Positions 9,402-18,409 of a stretch of 64,000 nt of DNA are shown piece after piece. Positions within the stretch are counted from its first letter, which is position 1, and each line of letters begins with the position of its first letter. Under the pieces are notes generated by a model that was not told where the DNA came from, made no database searches, and saw only the letters and a list, made by a program, of their open reading frames with translations. Origin of the DNA: Aquirickettsiella gammari (GTDB lineage: Bacteria; Pseudomonadota; Gammaproteobacteria; Diplorickettsiales; Diplorickettsiaceae); the NCBI GenBank assembly GCA_963701065.1, contig OY969558.1:744001-808000 (forward strand), written 5' to 3'. The position numbers and the translations under genes were made by a program.

Positions 9402-10277
9402 TCAAATATTGGCCTTTTTTAAAAACTCAGCGATTATCGTAGATTGATACTTTTCTTTATGAATCAAAATATGAAACTCTCGATTAAGTGTTAAACAAGG
9501 GGATTTTAATTCTACTAAGGTATTGTTTCTTAGCGATTCTTCTACCACAAACCTAGAAAGACAACTTATCCCTAGTCCAGCCTGTGTTGCTTGCTTGAGG
9601 GCATCTGTATCATCTAGCTCTAAAAAAGGCCGTATTTTTCCACCCATATTTTCTTCTAATTTTTCACGTATACCGGAACTTTGTTTTCGTAATAACCAAC
9701 GTGCGTTGGCAATATCGGTAAGGGTTAATTTCTTTTTTTTACTCAGCGGGTATTTTGGCGCCGCAATAATAACTAATTCGTCTTTTTTCCACGGATAAGC
9801 ATAGACCTTATCAGAAAAACAATTAGCTTCTATTAAGGCGATATCAATACTGAATGTCAGTAATTTAGCCAATATGGCTTTGGTATTGGCTATTTTTAAA
9901 TTAATCTGAATATTTTTATGGGTACAAGTAAATTCAGAAATAAGCTTTGGCAATATATAATTTCCGATAGTTTTACTGGCACCTATCATTAATTGACCGG
10001 ATAAATTATCCTCTTTGTCTTCCATCATCATATCTTTAAGTTCTGATATTTGGGATATGACACTACTAGCTTTAGGTAACAAAACCCTTCCGCGTTCATT
10101 CAAAAATAATTGCTTGCCATGTCTATCAAATACGGCTCCTTCCAACTGTTCTTCTAGCGTTGCAAGTGCCATACTACAAGCCGATTGAGAAAGATACATC
10201 TTCTTTGCAGCATGGCTTACATTTCCTGTCTTAGCAATTGCGACAAAAACTTCGAGTTGTTTTAGAGTAATACGCAT
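9402..10277 (-). CDS. LysR-family transcriptional regulator
   Basis: 291-aa LTTR. The winged HTH lies at residues 1-60 (LKQLEVFVAIAKTGNVSHAAKKMYLSQ). A linker helix and a periplasmic-binding-protein-like effector domain follow from about residue 90. The typical FDRHGKQLFLNERG block is present. The effector domain resembles the CysL/CbbR-type branch, but I cannot name the inducer or targets. A 120-bp gap separates it from the downstream SDR gene, and 441 bp lie between its start and sodC. Confidence 0.9.
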   Translation of the reverse strand: MRITLKQLEVFVAIAKTGNVSHAAKKMYLSQSACSMALATLEEQLEGAVFDRHGKQLFLNERGRVLLPKASSVISQISELKDMMMEDKEDNLSGQLMIGASKTIGNYILPKLISEFTCTHKNIQINLKIANTKAILAKLLTFSIDIALIEANCFSDKVYAYPWKKDELVIIAAPKYPLSKKKKLTLTDIANARWLLRKQSSGIREKLEENMGGKIRPFLELDDTDALKQATQAGLGISCLSRFVVEESLRNNTLVELKSPCLTLNREFHILIHKEKYQSTIIAEFLKKANI

Positions 10278-10718
10278 AGCAATTTTAAATTTTCATTACT
10301 TAAATCCAATACAATTTAACTTAACTTTATATAATAATAACTTATTAAATATAAAAACTATAATACCGGATTAGTATCTACATGACTATTGTCATTTGTG
10401 GAAATATATTAGGATATACATCCACTTTTTAGTTGATATTTTTTTATTTTTACTTAAAAATTTTTTAAATTATAAAAAGAGTATTGTTGCAATGCAAAAA
10501 TATAGATAGTTTAATCAAAGAATTTTATATAAATTGTCCGCTTCCGTTCTCAAAAATATAAATATATTAAAAAGAATTCGCTTATAAATTTTTTAGGCGT
10601 TAATAAAAAGTAATTAACTAAATTTCACTCAAGGTGGTGTGCTGATTTTTCCAGCTTGGATCAAAAATATTTGATTTGATTTATGCTATAATTTAGCCAC
10701 TCATGAGGGAAAATACTT
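10278..10718. other. AT-rich divergent intergenic region between the lysR-type gene and sodC
   Basis: 441 bp, very AT-rich, without a credible ORF (the longest ATG frame I see is 16 codons at 10381). It must hold the upstream signals for both flanking genes. The only clear one is the extended -10 of sodC at its right end. Nothing else is recognisable. Confidence 0.5.
10683..10692 (+). promoter_or_regulatory. Putative sodC promoter (extended -10)
   Basis: TATGCTATAAT ends at 10692: a perfect TATAAT preceded by TGC, the extended -10 form. No good -35 hexamer lies 17 bp upstream, as is usual for this promoter class. The predicted start is about 20 bp before the sodC ATG, with a GAGGGA ribosome site between. 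Confidence 0.5.
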
Positions 10719-11219
10719 ATGTTTAACCGGCTTAAATATATCGCTGCCAGTATCTGCTTATCAGTAAGTACTGTAGCCTATGCGGGTATTTCTATACCGA
10801 TGTATCTTACCGCTCAGCAAGGTCTTGGCAAGCCCATAGGCACTATCACGGCGACAGAAAGTCCTTACGGGGTTTTACTGACGCCCAACTTACACGGTCT
10901 TCCTCCTGGCCCGCATGGTTTTCATATCCATGAAAATCCCTCCTGTCTTGATAACGGAATGGCTGCTGGCGATCACTTGGATCCCGCGCACTCCAAACAA
11001 CATCTCGGCCCCTATGGGAAAGGACACTTGGGTGATTTACCCGCTTTGGAAGTCGATAATAATGGAAACGCTAGCTTACCTCTATTAGCGCCTCGTTTAC
11101 ATTTAGTGAAATTAAAAAATCATGCGCTAATAATCCATGCCGGTAGTGATAATTATGCCGATATTCCCGCTAAACTAGGCGGCGGCGGTACGCGTATTGC
11201 TTGCGGAGTTATAAAATAA
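10719..11219 (+). CDS. sodC: Periplasmic Cu/Zn superoxide dismutase
   Basis: Disproportionates superoxide in the periplasm; in intracellular bacteria it helps resist the host oxidative burst. 166 aa with a Sec signal peptide (cleavage near residue 22, after AYA). Metal ligands are all visible: H69 and H71 in GFHIH, H86, H95, H103, D106, and H140 in the last copper site. C76 and C162 can form the conserved disulfide. The G-rich end GGGGTRIACGVI is typical. It has its own promoter and the next gene begins 153 bp downstream. Confidence 0.96.
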   Translation: MFNRLKYIAASICLSVSTVAYAGISIPMYLTAQQGLGKPIGTITATESPYGVLLTPNLHGLPPGPHGFHIHENPSCLDNGMAAGDHLDPAHSKQHLGPYGKGHLGDLPALEVDNNGNASLPLLAPRLHLVKLKNHALIIHAGSDNYADIPAKLGGGGTRIACGVIK

Positions 11220-11372
11220 GACTTTAGAAAAAACTATCGATTTTTCGATCATTTATTTTAGGGGGAATGAAATTTTCTCCTTTAATAAAGTTTAATCGCA
11301 AATAAAATATAATCAGTCTATCAAAGTTGCACTCTCATAAAACACGAAAACAATTTATAACAATTTAATTTA

Positions 11373-12776
11373 ATGAACTCAGAACTTTACTTTTTATCCG
11401 CAAGACAATTAACCCAGCTAATCAAAGAAAAAAAAATTTCTTGTGTTGAGCTCATACAAATCCATTTGACACGTATCGAACAAATTAATTCTAAGCTTAA
11501 TGCAATTATACAGTTCCAAGATCCTGAAAAGGCTTTGCAAGAAGCGCGTATAGCCGATAAAAAATTAGCTAAGCAAGAAATTATGGGTCCATTACACGGG
11601 CTACCCATTACAATTAAAGATTGCTGTAAAGTCAAAGATTTTATTATCAGCAAAGGCAGCTACGCTTACCACTTTCTTTCTAATGAAGATGCGGCTGTTG
11701 TGGCAAGACTAAAAACAGCCGGTGGTATTATTTTAGGCATAAGTAATGTTCCTGAATTCAATATCGCCTATGAGACCGATAATGATCGCTATGGTAAAAC
11801 TTTAAATCCCTATGATCTAACTCGAACCCCGGGTGGAAGTAGTGGTGGAGAAGCCGCTATCATCGCAGCAGGAGGATCCGCACTTGGTTTAGGGTCAGAT
11901 GCGGGTGGAAGTATTCGTCAACCTGCACACAATACGGGTATTGCGGGGATAAAGCCTACACGTGGCTTAATTCCTAACACAGGAAATGTTCCTAACGATG
12001 GACGAGGTCTATTAGGTCCATTAACCAGTTATGGTCCGATGGCTCGCTTTGTCGATGATCTTATCTTATCACTGCCGCTGTTGGCCAGCCCGGATTATGC
12101 TGATCCTGATGTGCTAGCAATTTCAACCTCAAAATCTCAACCCAACTTTAAATCTCTACGTATCGCGTTTTATACTGACAATGAGATTGCTAAACCGGAT
12201 ACCGCAACCTTAAATACGATGCATCAAGTGATTAGCGTTTTACAAACTGAAGTTAAACACATTGAAGCGCGCTGTCCACCCCATCTAATAGAACTTTATT
12301 CACTGATCACCGAGACATTTTTCTTAGGCGGTGACAAAGGATTAGGACTAAAAAATTTATTTAGTCAGTTGGGTATTAAGAAACCCTCCTATCTTGTTCG
12401 AGAATTTTTAGCGATTTCACGTACTTGTGAATTTTCTGTTACTAACTTACACCAACGATTACGTCGTATTGATCAAATACGTATTGCGCTAGAAAATTTT
12501 TTTTCGTCCTATGACGCTATTATTTGTCCTGTTGCAGCAACACCTGCCAAATTACACGGTCGTTCCTTTATCGAAGGGCATGATTTTAGTTATCTGAATA
12601 TCTTTAATCTGACCGGTTGGCCGGTCTTAACCGTACGCTGCGGTTCTTCACCGCAAGGATTACCTATAGGGGTTCAAATAATTGCTAAGCCATGGCACGA
12701 TAGCACGGCACTAATGATAGGCCATAAATTAGAAACACTATTAGGGGGGTGGCAAAAGCCGCCTTTATTTCCGTAG
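11373..12776 (+). CDS. Amidase-signature family amidase (GatA-like)
   Basis: 467-aa amidase-signature enzyme that hydrolyses an amide bond. The Ser-cisSer-Lys triad is visible: K82 in TIKDCC, the serines of GGSSGGE at 156-157, and nucleophile S180 in GSDAGGSIR. Overall resemblance is to GatA and to free-standing 6-aminohexanoate/indoleacetamide-type amidases. No gatB or gatC is adjacent, so I do not call it the tRNA amidotransferase subunit. The substrate is unknown. No signal peptide is visible, so it is likely cytoplasmic. Confidence 0.88.
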   Translation: MNSELYFLSARQLTQLIKEKKISCVELIQIHLTRIEQINSKLNAIIQFQDPEKALQEARIADKKLAKQEIMGPLHGLPITIKDCCKVKDFIISKGSYAYHFLSNEDAAVVARLKTAGGIILGISNVPEFNIAYETDNDRYGKTLNPYDLTRTPGGSSGGEAAIIAAGGSALGLGSDAGGSIRQPAHNTGIAGIKPTRGLIPNTGNVPNDGRGLLGPLTSYGPMARFVDDLILSLPLLASPDYADPDVLAISTSKSQPNFKSLRIAFYTDNEIAKPDTATLNTMHQVISVLQTEVKHIEARCPPHLIELYSLITETFFLGGDKGLGLKNLFSQLGIKKPSYLVREFLAISRTCEFSVTNLHQRLRRIDQIRIALENFFSSYDAIICPVAATPAKLHGRSFIEGHDFSYLNIFNLTGWPVLTVRCGSSPQGLPIGVQIIAKPWHDSTALMIGHKLETLLGGWQKPPLFP

Positions 12777-12790
12777 TCACGGTTCCGAAT

Positions 12791-12816
12791 AGGTTCACGC
12801 TTGAACCTGCTATACT
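12791..12816 (+). promoter_or_regulatory. Putative extended -10 promoter with an upstream inverted repeat
   Basis: TGCTATACT ends at 12816, an extended -10 form. Immediately upstream is a perfect inverted repeat AGGTTCA (12791-12797), loop CGCT, TGAACCT (12802-12808). No T-run follows, so an operator fits better than an amidase terminator. A near-perfect Shine-Dalgarno (AAGGAGG) precedes the gene at 12841. Confidence 0.35.
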
Positions 12817-12840
12817 TCATCTGCACCTTAAGGAGGATAA

Positions 12841-13296
12841 ATGATTTGGATTATTAGCTTAAATAGTAGTTTAGGCCATATTTATTCTTATGAGCCAAAA
12901 AAACATCAACTAAAGCTGTTAGAAACACTGGAAAATCCAGCTGGTAAATTAAAAACAAGTGATTTAATCTCCGATGCGCCAGGTCATTATAAAACTTCTC
13001 ACTCTACCAAAGGCGCCTATGAATGGCCCAGCGATCCGCACGATGTAGAAGTCGATCGTTTTACTAAAAACCTAGCCAGCCTATTAAAAAAAGGTCTTGA
13101 TGAGCATCGCTTTAGCCAACTTATTCTATGTGCGGCTCCCCACGTAGGTGGCGTTTTACTCAATAATTTAGATAAACAAGTTGAACAAGTTTTGTTAACT
13201 AATATTAAAAAAAACTTTGTCGAAGCCGATACATCGGTGCTCACTGACTATCTGAAAGATAATTGGTGGGAAATTATTCGTTCAAATAAAATATAA
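12841..13296 (+). CDS. Host-attachment family protein (PF10116-like)
   Basis: 151-aa soluble protein resembling the 'protein required for attachment to host cells' family, related to baeRF/eRF1-type folds. Visible family blocks are an N-terminal hydrophobic strand, HDVEVDRFTKNLASLLKKG, and a strand LILCAAPHVGGVLLNNL. The family name comes from a plant-bacterium mutant phenotype and does not prove adhesion here; the protein has no signal peptide. The ribosome site is excellent. It is followed 57 bp later by the AmpD-type amidase on the same strand. Confidence 0.75.
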   Translation: MIWIISLNSSLGHIYSYEPKKHQLKLLETLENPAGKLKTSDLISDAPGHYKTSHSTKGAYEWPSDPHDVEVDRFTKNLASLLKKGLDEHRFSQLILCAAPHVGGVLLNNLDKQVEQVLLTNIKKNFVEADTSVLTDYLKDNWWEIIRSNKI

Positions 13297-13353
13297 TAAA
13301 TAGCACTAAGATGGCTTTTAAAGCAAGCTTCGCTAAAAACAAGGAACACTCCT

Positions 13354-14118
13354 ATGCTAGATGCTAAAAAATATGAACTTATTATTGACAATAAACATCC
13401 ATCCCCTAACTACAATCAACGTATTTCAACTTTAGTTTTACATTACACGGCACTGGATCTTAAAACTTCATTACAAGTGTTAACGGATCCTAAAAAAGCA
13501 GTAAGCGCGCATTATTTAGTCCCTGAAACATCGATTAATCAAGAACGAAAAGTTTATCAATTGGTTCAAGAAGATAAACGTGCTTACCATGCTGGAAAAA
13601 GTTACTGGCAAGGTCGCTACAACTTAAATGACAGCTCTATTGGAATAGAAATCGTTAACCTTGGCTATCAAGATGAAAACGGAAAACGAAAATGGTTTCC
13701 GTTTTCGGATTATCAAATTATGAGCGTGATCACACTATCAAAATTAATTATTGACCGCTACCAAATCCATCCGAGCTGTATCATTGGCCATAGTGACATC
13801 GCACCCAACAGAAAAGTAGATCCAGGCCCCTTATTTCCATGGCAAACACTTTACGAACATGGTATAGGAGCATGGTTTGATGAAAATGAAATAGCAATAA
13901 GTAATGCGACTTCTAATGATATTAATATTTTATCGCTGCAGAAAGACTTAAAAATCTATGGTTATGATATTGAACTAACTGGTAAGCTAGATATTCAAAC
14001 TCAAACTATTTTACAAGCTTTCCAAATGCATTTTAGACCTAAGGATTATTCAGGAAAACCTGACTTTCAAACCTGTGCCATCCTGAAAAACTTAATTCAA
14101 AAGTATTTTTCTAAATAA
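13354..14118 (+). CDS. N-acetylmuramoyl-L-alanine amidase, AmpD/AmiD type, with peptidoglycan-binding domain
   Basis: Zinc amidase that cuts the lactyl-peptide bond of (anhydro)muropeptides. The amidase_2 domain spans about residues 5-165, with zinc ligands H30 (LVLHYT), H146 (IIGHSD) and D156, catalytic E99 and K154. A PG_binding_1-like domain of three helices fills about 180-250. The order matches E. coli AmiD, but there is no lipobox or signal peptide, so it may be cytoplasmic (a recycling role) or miss-started. Converges on glmU. Confidence 0.9.
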   Translation: MLDAKKYELIIDNKHPSPNYNQRISTLVLHYTALDLKTSLQVLTDPKKAVSAHYLVPETSINQERKVYQLVQEDKRAYHAGKSYWQGRYNLNDSSIGIEIVNLGYQDENGKRKWFPFSDYQIMSVITLSKLIIDRYQIHPSCIIGHSDIAPNRKVDPGPLFPWQTLYEHGIGAWFDENEIAISNATSNDINILSLQKDLKIYGYDIELTGKLDIQTQTILQAFQMHFRPKDYSGKPDFQTCAILKNLIQKYFSK

Positions 14119-14161
14119 ACTCGGTTGTTGAAAAATATAAATTGCGAAGTTAATTGTTAAT

Positions 14162-15529
14162 TTATTTTTTTCTAGGTCGTTTCCAACTTGCAACAGTCCG
14201 GGTTTCAGCTCGATTTAGCGTTAATTTTCCAGCCGGCACATCTTTGTTTAGGGTAGAACCTGCGCCTATGGTTGCTCCCTTCTGGACGCGAATCGGCGCT
14301 ATTAATGCGGTATTTGATCCAACAAATACATCATCTTCTATCGTTGTTTGATGCTTAACGGCACCATCATAATTGCAAGTAATAGTGCCAGCACCAATAT
14401 TCACATTTTTTCCAATATTTGCATCACCAATATAGCTAAGATGATTAATTTTACTTTCATGCTCTATCTGACTATTTTTAACTTCGACAAAATTTCCAAT
14501 ATGAACCTTATTTTTCAGAACAGTACCCGGCCGAATTCGTGCAAAAGGGCCAATAACACAATTGTCACCAATAACGGCGTCCTCAATTAAACAATAAGCT
14601 TTAATTTCAACCGCTTTGCCTATTTTAACATTTTTTAAAATCGTATTTGGACCGATAGAACTATTAGCTCCTATTATATTTTTTCCTTCCAAAATCACAT
14701 TAACATCGATAATTACATCCTTTTCTGCTGTTAATTGACCCCGTAAATCAAAACGCTGCGGATCTCGGAGTGTAACTCCAGCTAACATAAGCTTCTTGGC
14801 AGATTGCTGTTGATAATGTCGTTCGAGTTTTGCTAATTGCACGCGATCATTAACACCTTGCATTTCACCTTCAATATCCGAGGACACTGTGATTACCTCT
14901 ATCTTTTCATCCACAGCCATTGCAATAATATCCGTTAAATAATATTCGCCTTGTGCATTAACTTTTTTAATTTTAGGTAGCCAATGCTTTAATAGCTTTA
15001 TCGGTACGTAAAAAATACCACTATTGACTTCTTTTATTTTTTTTTGCGCTGAGCTCGCCTCTTTTTCTTCGACAATTTGAACCACTTTTCCTTGTTTATC
15101 ACGTAAAATACGGCCTAAACCAAAAGGCTGTTGTGTAGTGAGTGTAATCAAGCCAATTTGCTGCTCTTGGGTAGATTGGATCAATTTTTTTAAGGTGCTC
15201 AAACTAACTAACGGCGTATCGCCTAGCAAAATAAGTACTCGGCTCGCATCTTGCTTAATCTTTGGAAGTGCTTTGGCAACCGCATGGCCAGTTCCCAATA
15301 ATTCTGTTTGCTTTACCCAATCAACCGGCAGATGTCCTAAACAGCTGGGTACTTTTCCACCACCGTTTCCATAAACCACATAAATGCTATGCGGATGTAA
15401 ATCCTGTACTGTTTCTACTAGGTACTGTAATAAAGGTTTTCCTGCTAAGGTATGCAGTACTTTAGGTAAAGTAGAATGCATACGTTTACCATGGCCTGCA
15501 GCTAAGATAATGACATCAAGTGCTTTCAT
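14162..15529 (-). CDS. glmU: Bifunctional GlcNAc-1-P uridyltransferase / GlcN-1-P acetyltransferase
   Basis: Makes UDP-GlcNAc for peptidoglycan and LPS in two steps. The N-terminal pyrophosphorylase has VIILAAGHGKRMHS, with GTGHA and GDTPL further on. The C-terminal left-handed beta-helix of hexapeptide repeats carries the acetyltransferase (IGPFARIRPGT, NIGAGTITCNYDG). 455 aa, normal. It follows atpC on the same strand after 140 bp, the classical atp-glmU order, with no obvious strong terminator between. Confidence 0.97.
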   Translation of the reverse strand: MKALDVIILAAGHGKRMHSTLPKVLHTLAGKPLLQYLVETVQDLHPHSIYVVYGNGGGKVPSCLGHLPVDWVKQTELLGTGHAVAKALPKIKQDASRVLILLGDTPLVSLSTLKKLIQSTQEQQIGLITLTTQQPFGLGRILRDKQGKVVQIVEEKEASSAQKKIKEVNSGIFYVPIKLLKHWLPKIKKVNAQGEYYLTDIIAMAVDEKIEVITVSSDIEGEMQGVNDRVQLAKLERHYQQQSAKKLMLAGVTLRDPQRFDLRGQLTAEKDVIIDVNVILEGKNIIGANSSIGPNTILKNVKIGKAVEIKAYCLIEDAVIGDNCVIGPFARIRPGTVLKNKVHIGNFVEVKNSQIEHESKINHLSYIGDANIGKNVNIGAGTITCNYDGAVKHQTTIEDDVFVGSNTALIAPIRVQKGATIGAGSTLNKDVPAGKLTLNRAETRTVASWKRPRKK

Positions 15530-15669
15530 GTTTTCAACCTAAGCTTATAAACTAAACATCCACTTTTATCGGATAGCCTTTAAGCTTTTTTATGGTTTTT
15601 TTATCCACTAATCACTGCTTTTAAAAAATTATTTATTTAATATCTAAATTTACACGAGTACATTGCGGG

Positions 15670-16101
15670 CTAAAGCTTACCGGTTAACCTTTTCTTCAAC
15701 TTAGATATCGCTTGTAATTGTGCAACAGCCTGTGCTAATTCTACAGTCGCCTTCACATAATCAATATCGGATTGCTTATCAATTAACGCCTTTTCTGCAT
15801 GCTCCTTGGCTTCTAATGCGGCCATCTCGTCTAAGTCTGCAGCCCGTATGACGGTATCGGCTAATATACTAACAAGTTGTGGTTGAACTTCTAAAATACC
15901 ACCCGAAATATAAAGTATTTCATCTTCACCATCTGGCTTTACGATACGGACCGGTCCCGGCTTCAAAGCAGTAAGCAACTGGGTATGGCCTGGGTAAATA
16001 CCGAGCTCGCCGATTAAGCCGGTCGCCACAACATGCGTCGCTTGGCCTGAAAAAATCATAAGCTCTGCGCTCACAATTTCAATCTGCATTGTTTTAATCA
16101 T
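15670..16101 (-). CDS. atpC: ATP synthase F1 subunit epsilon
   Basis: Central-stalk subunit that couples rotation and inhibits ATP hydrolysis. 143 aa: an N-terminal beta-sandwich (EIVSAELMIFSGQATHV, IGELGIYPGHTQLLTALKPG) and a C-terminal helical hairpin from about residue 88. The start at 16101 has weak ribosome-site-like bases upstream; the ATG four codons later (16089) is an alternative. Last gene of the atp operon. Confidence 0.96.
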   Translation of the reverse strand: MIKTMQIEIVSAELMIFSGQATHVVATGLIGELGIYPGHTQLLTALKPGPVRIVKPDGEDEILYISGGILEVQPQLVSILADTVIRAADLDEMAALEAKEHAEKALIDKQSDIDYVKATVELAQAVAQLQAISKLKKRLTGKL

Positions 16102-16115
16102 GGTATCTCAAACCT

Positions 16116-17519
16116 TTACAAAGCCTTTGCCTTACTACCTACCTCATCAATGCTACCCACCATATAGAATGCTTGTTCAGGTAAATCATCGTATTCGCCG
16201 TTTAAAATGGCTTTAAAGCCGCGAATCGTTTCTTTAAGACTGACATACTTACCGGGTGAACCAGTAAATATTTCAGCCACAAAAAAAGGTTGAGATAAAA
16301 ACTTCTGTATCTTCCTGGCACGCACAACAGTTAACTTATCTTGCTCAGATAATTCATCCATACCTAAGATAGCAATAATATCTTTAAGTTCTTTATAACG
16401 TTGCAAGGTTTTTTGTACTGCTCTGGCCACATCATAATGCTCTTGACCAACAATTAAAGGATCAAGTTGACGGCTGTTAGAATCTAATGGGTCAATCGCA
16501 GGATAAATACCTAACTCAGCAATTTGCCGCGATAATACGACGGTCGCATCTAAGTGCGCAAAAGTAGTAGCCGGGGAAGGATCGGTCAAATCATCCGCTG
16601 GGACATAAACCGCTTGAATAGAAGTAATAGAACCCGTTTTGGTCGATGTAATACGTTCTTGTAAAGCACCCATTTCTGCCGCTAAGGTAGGTTGATAACC
16701 GACAGCAGAAGGCATACGGCCCAATAATGCCGATACTTCGACACCGGCTAAGGTATAACGATAGATATTATCGATAAATAATAGCACATCCCGACCTTCG
16801 TCCCTAAAATACTCTGCTACAGTTAAACCGGTTAAAGCAACGCGTAAGCGATTACCAGGTGGTTCGTTCATTTGTCCATAAACTAGAGAAACTTTATCTA
16901 ATACATTGGATTCTTTCATCTCATGATAAAAATCATTACCTTCTCGTGTACGTTCTCCCACTCCCGCAAAAACAGAATAGCCACTGTGCTCTATTGCAAT
17001 ATTACGTATCAACTCCATCATATTCACTGTCTTACCAACACCGGCACCACCAAATAAACCTACTTTACCGCCTTTGGCAAAAGGACAAAGTAGATCAATA
17101 ACCTTGATACCCGTTTCTAATAACTGTTCATTGACCGCCTGTTCAGCAAAACTAGGTGCTTTACGATGAATAGGCAAACGAACTTTCTCGTTAATAGGGC
17201 CCGCTTCGTCGATAGGCCTGCCTAATACATCCATGATTCTACCTAAGGTTTGCTTCCCCACGGGTACGCTAATCGGTGCCCCGGTATTCGTTACTTTTAT
17301 TCCTCTTTGCAAACCGTCACTAGTCCCCATAGCAATAGTACGGACCACACCATCACCTAATTGTTGTTGAACCTCTAACACCAAGTCATGATCATGGACC
17401 GTTAAAGCATCAAAAATTTTGGGGATCTCTCCTCTTGGAAATTCAACGTCGATGACGGCACCGATAATTTCGACTATGTGTCCAATGTGGTTGATTGACT
17501 TCATAACGCTACTCTTCAT
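16116..17519 (-). CDS. atpD: ATP synthase F1 subunit beta
   Basis: Catalytic subunit of F1. Walker A is GGAGVGKT, Walker B region DVLLFIDNIYR, and the ALLGRMPSAVGYQPTLA segment is present. The open frame gives 467 aa, but the ATG at 17504 (462 aa, MKSINHIG) has GAAGAG upstream and brings the length to the family's normal value, whereas the ATG at 17519 lacks a ribosome site. The true start is therefore probably 17504. It lies 23 bp after atpG. Confidence 0.97.
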   Translation of the reverse strand: MKSSVMKSINHIGHIVEIIGAVIDVEFPRGEIPKIFDALTVHDHDLVLEVQQQLGDGVVRTIAMGTSDGLQRGIKVTNTGAPISVPVGKQTLGRIMDVLGRPIDEAGPINEKVRLPIHRKAPSFAEQAVNEQLLETGIKVIDLLCPFAKGGKVGLFGGAGVGKTVNMMELIRNIAIEHSGYSVFAGVGERTREGNDFYHEMKESNVLDKVSLVYGQMNEPPGNRLRVALTGLTVAEYFRDEGRDVLLFIDNIYRYTLAGVEVSALLGRMPSAVGYQPTLAAEMGALQERITSTKTGSITSIQAVYVPADDLTDPSPATTFAHLDATVVLSRQIAELGIYPAIDPLDSNSRQLDPLIVGQEHYDVARAVQKTLQRYKELKDIIAILGMDELSEQDKLTVVRARKIQKFLSQPFFVAEIFTGSPGKYVSLKETIRGFKAILNGEYDDLPEQAFYMVGSIDEVGSKAKAL

Positions 17520-17542
17520 TATTTATTCATGTAAGGTTAAAT

Positions 17543-18403
17543 CTAAACGGCTTCAGCGCCCGCAACAATTTCTGCTAATTCTTTGGTAATAGCTGCTTGA
17601 CGGGCTTTATTATAAGCTAATTGTAAATCGCCTATTAATTCTCCTGCATTATCGGTCGCATTTTTCATAGCTACCATCCTAGCGGCCTGTTCACAAGCGG
17701 TATTTTCTACCACACTTTGATAAACCTGTGATTCAATATAACGCGTCAAAACGAGCTCTAACAAAGATTTTGCATCAGGTTCATAGAGATAGTCCCAACG
17801 GTAATCAAGTCCTGATTTTTTAGCTGGCAAAATAGGTAACAACGACAAGGAACGTGCCTTTTGGGTCATCGTATTAACAAATTCATTATAAACTATGTTC
17901 AAGCTATCGAGTTGACCCTGCTTATAAGCGTCTAGTAAAGTTTTAACGACACCAATCAAATCTTGTAATTGCGGAGCATCACCTAAATGATTAGCATGCG
18001 CCACAATATGTCCACCTATTCGTTTAAAAAATGCCTCTCCTTTACCGCCAATGATAGCCAGATCTATCTCTACCCCTTTGGATTGACAAGCTTGAAATTC
18101 CTGTAAAACCAATTTCAACAAATTAGTATTTAATCCACCACATAGCCCTTTATCCGTTGTAATGATAAGAAAACCAGCCCGTTTAATATCGCGTACTTGT
18201 AAATAAGGATGTTGATATTCAGCATGACTACTTGCAACATGACTGATTAAATCAAGCATTTTGTGTGCATAAGGCCGAGAAAGTGTCATACGTTCTTGAG
18301 CTTTACGCATTTTGCTAGCCGCGACCATTTCCATTGCCCGCGTAATTTTTTGCGTGCCCTTAATACTAGAAATTTTACCGCGTATCTCTTGCGCAAAACT
18401 CAT
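17543..18403 (-). CDS. atpG: ATP synthase F1 subunit gamma
   Basis: Central shaft of F1. 286 aa. The N-terminal coiled-coil helix (EIRGKISSIKGTQKITRAMEMVAASKMRKAQ is the family hallmark, at residues 6-36), the middle TTDKGLCGGLN block and the C-terminal helix RMVAMKNATDNAGE are all present. No unusual features. It is 6 bp from atpA. Confidence 0.97.
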   Translation of the reverse strand: MSFAQEIRGKISSIKGTQKITRAMEMVAASKMRKAQERMTLSRPYAHKMLDLISHVASSHAEYQHPYLQVRDIKRAGFLIITTDKGLCGGLNTNLLKLVLQEFQACQSKGVEIDLAIIGGKGEAFFKRIGGHIVAHANHLGDAPQLQDLIGVVKTLLDAYKQGQLDSLNIVYNEFVNTMTQKARSLSLLPILPAKKSGLDYRWDYLYEPDAKSLLELVLTRYIESQVYQSVVENTACEQAARMVAMKNATDNAGELIGDLQLAYNKARQAAITKELAEIVAGAEAV

Positions 18404-18409
18404 TGGTCA

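Noticed and set aside
11373..12776. GatA subunit of the tRNA amidotransferase
   Set aside because: The catalytic triad fits the whole amidase-signature family, and gatB/gatC are not adjacent; the general amidase call is safer.
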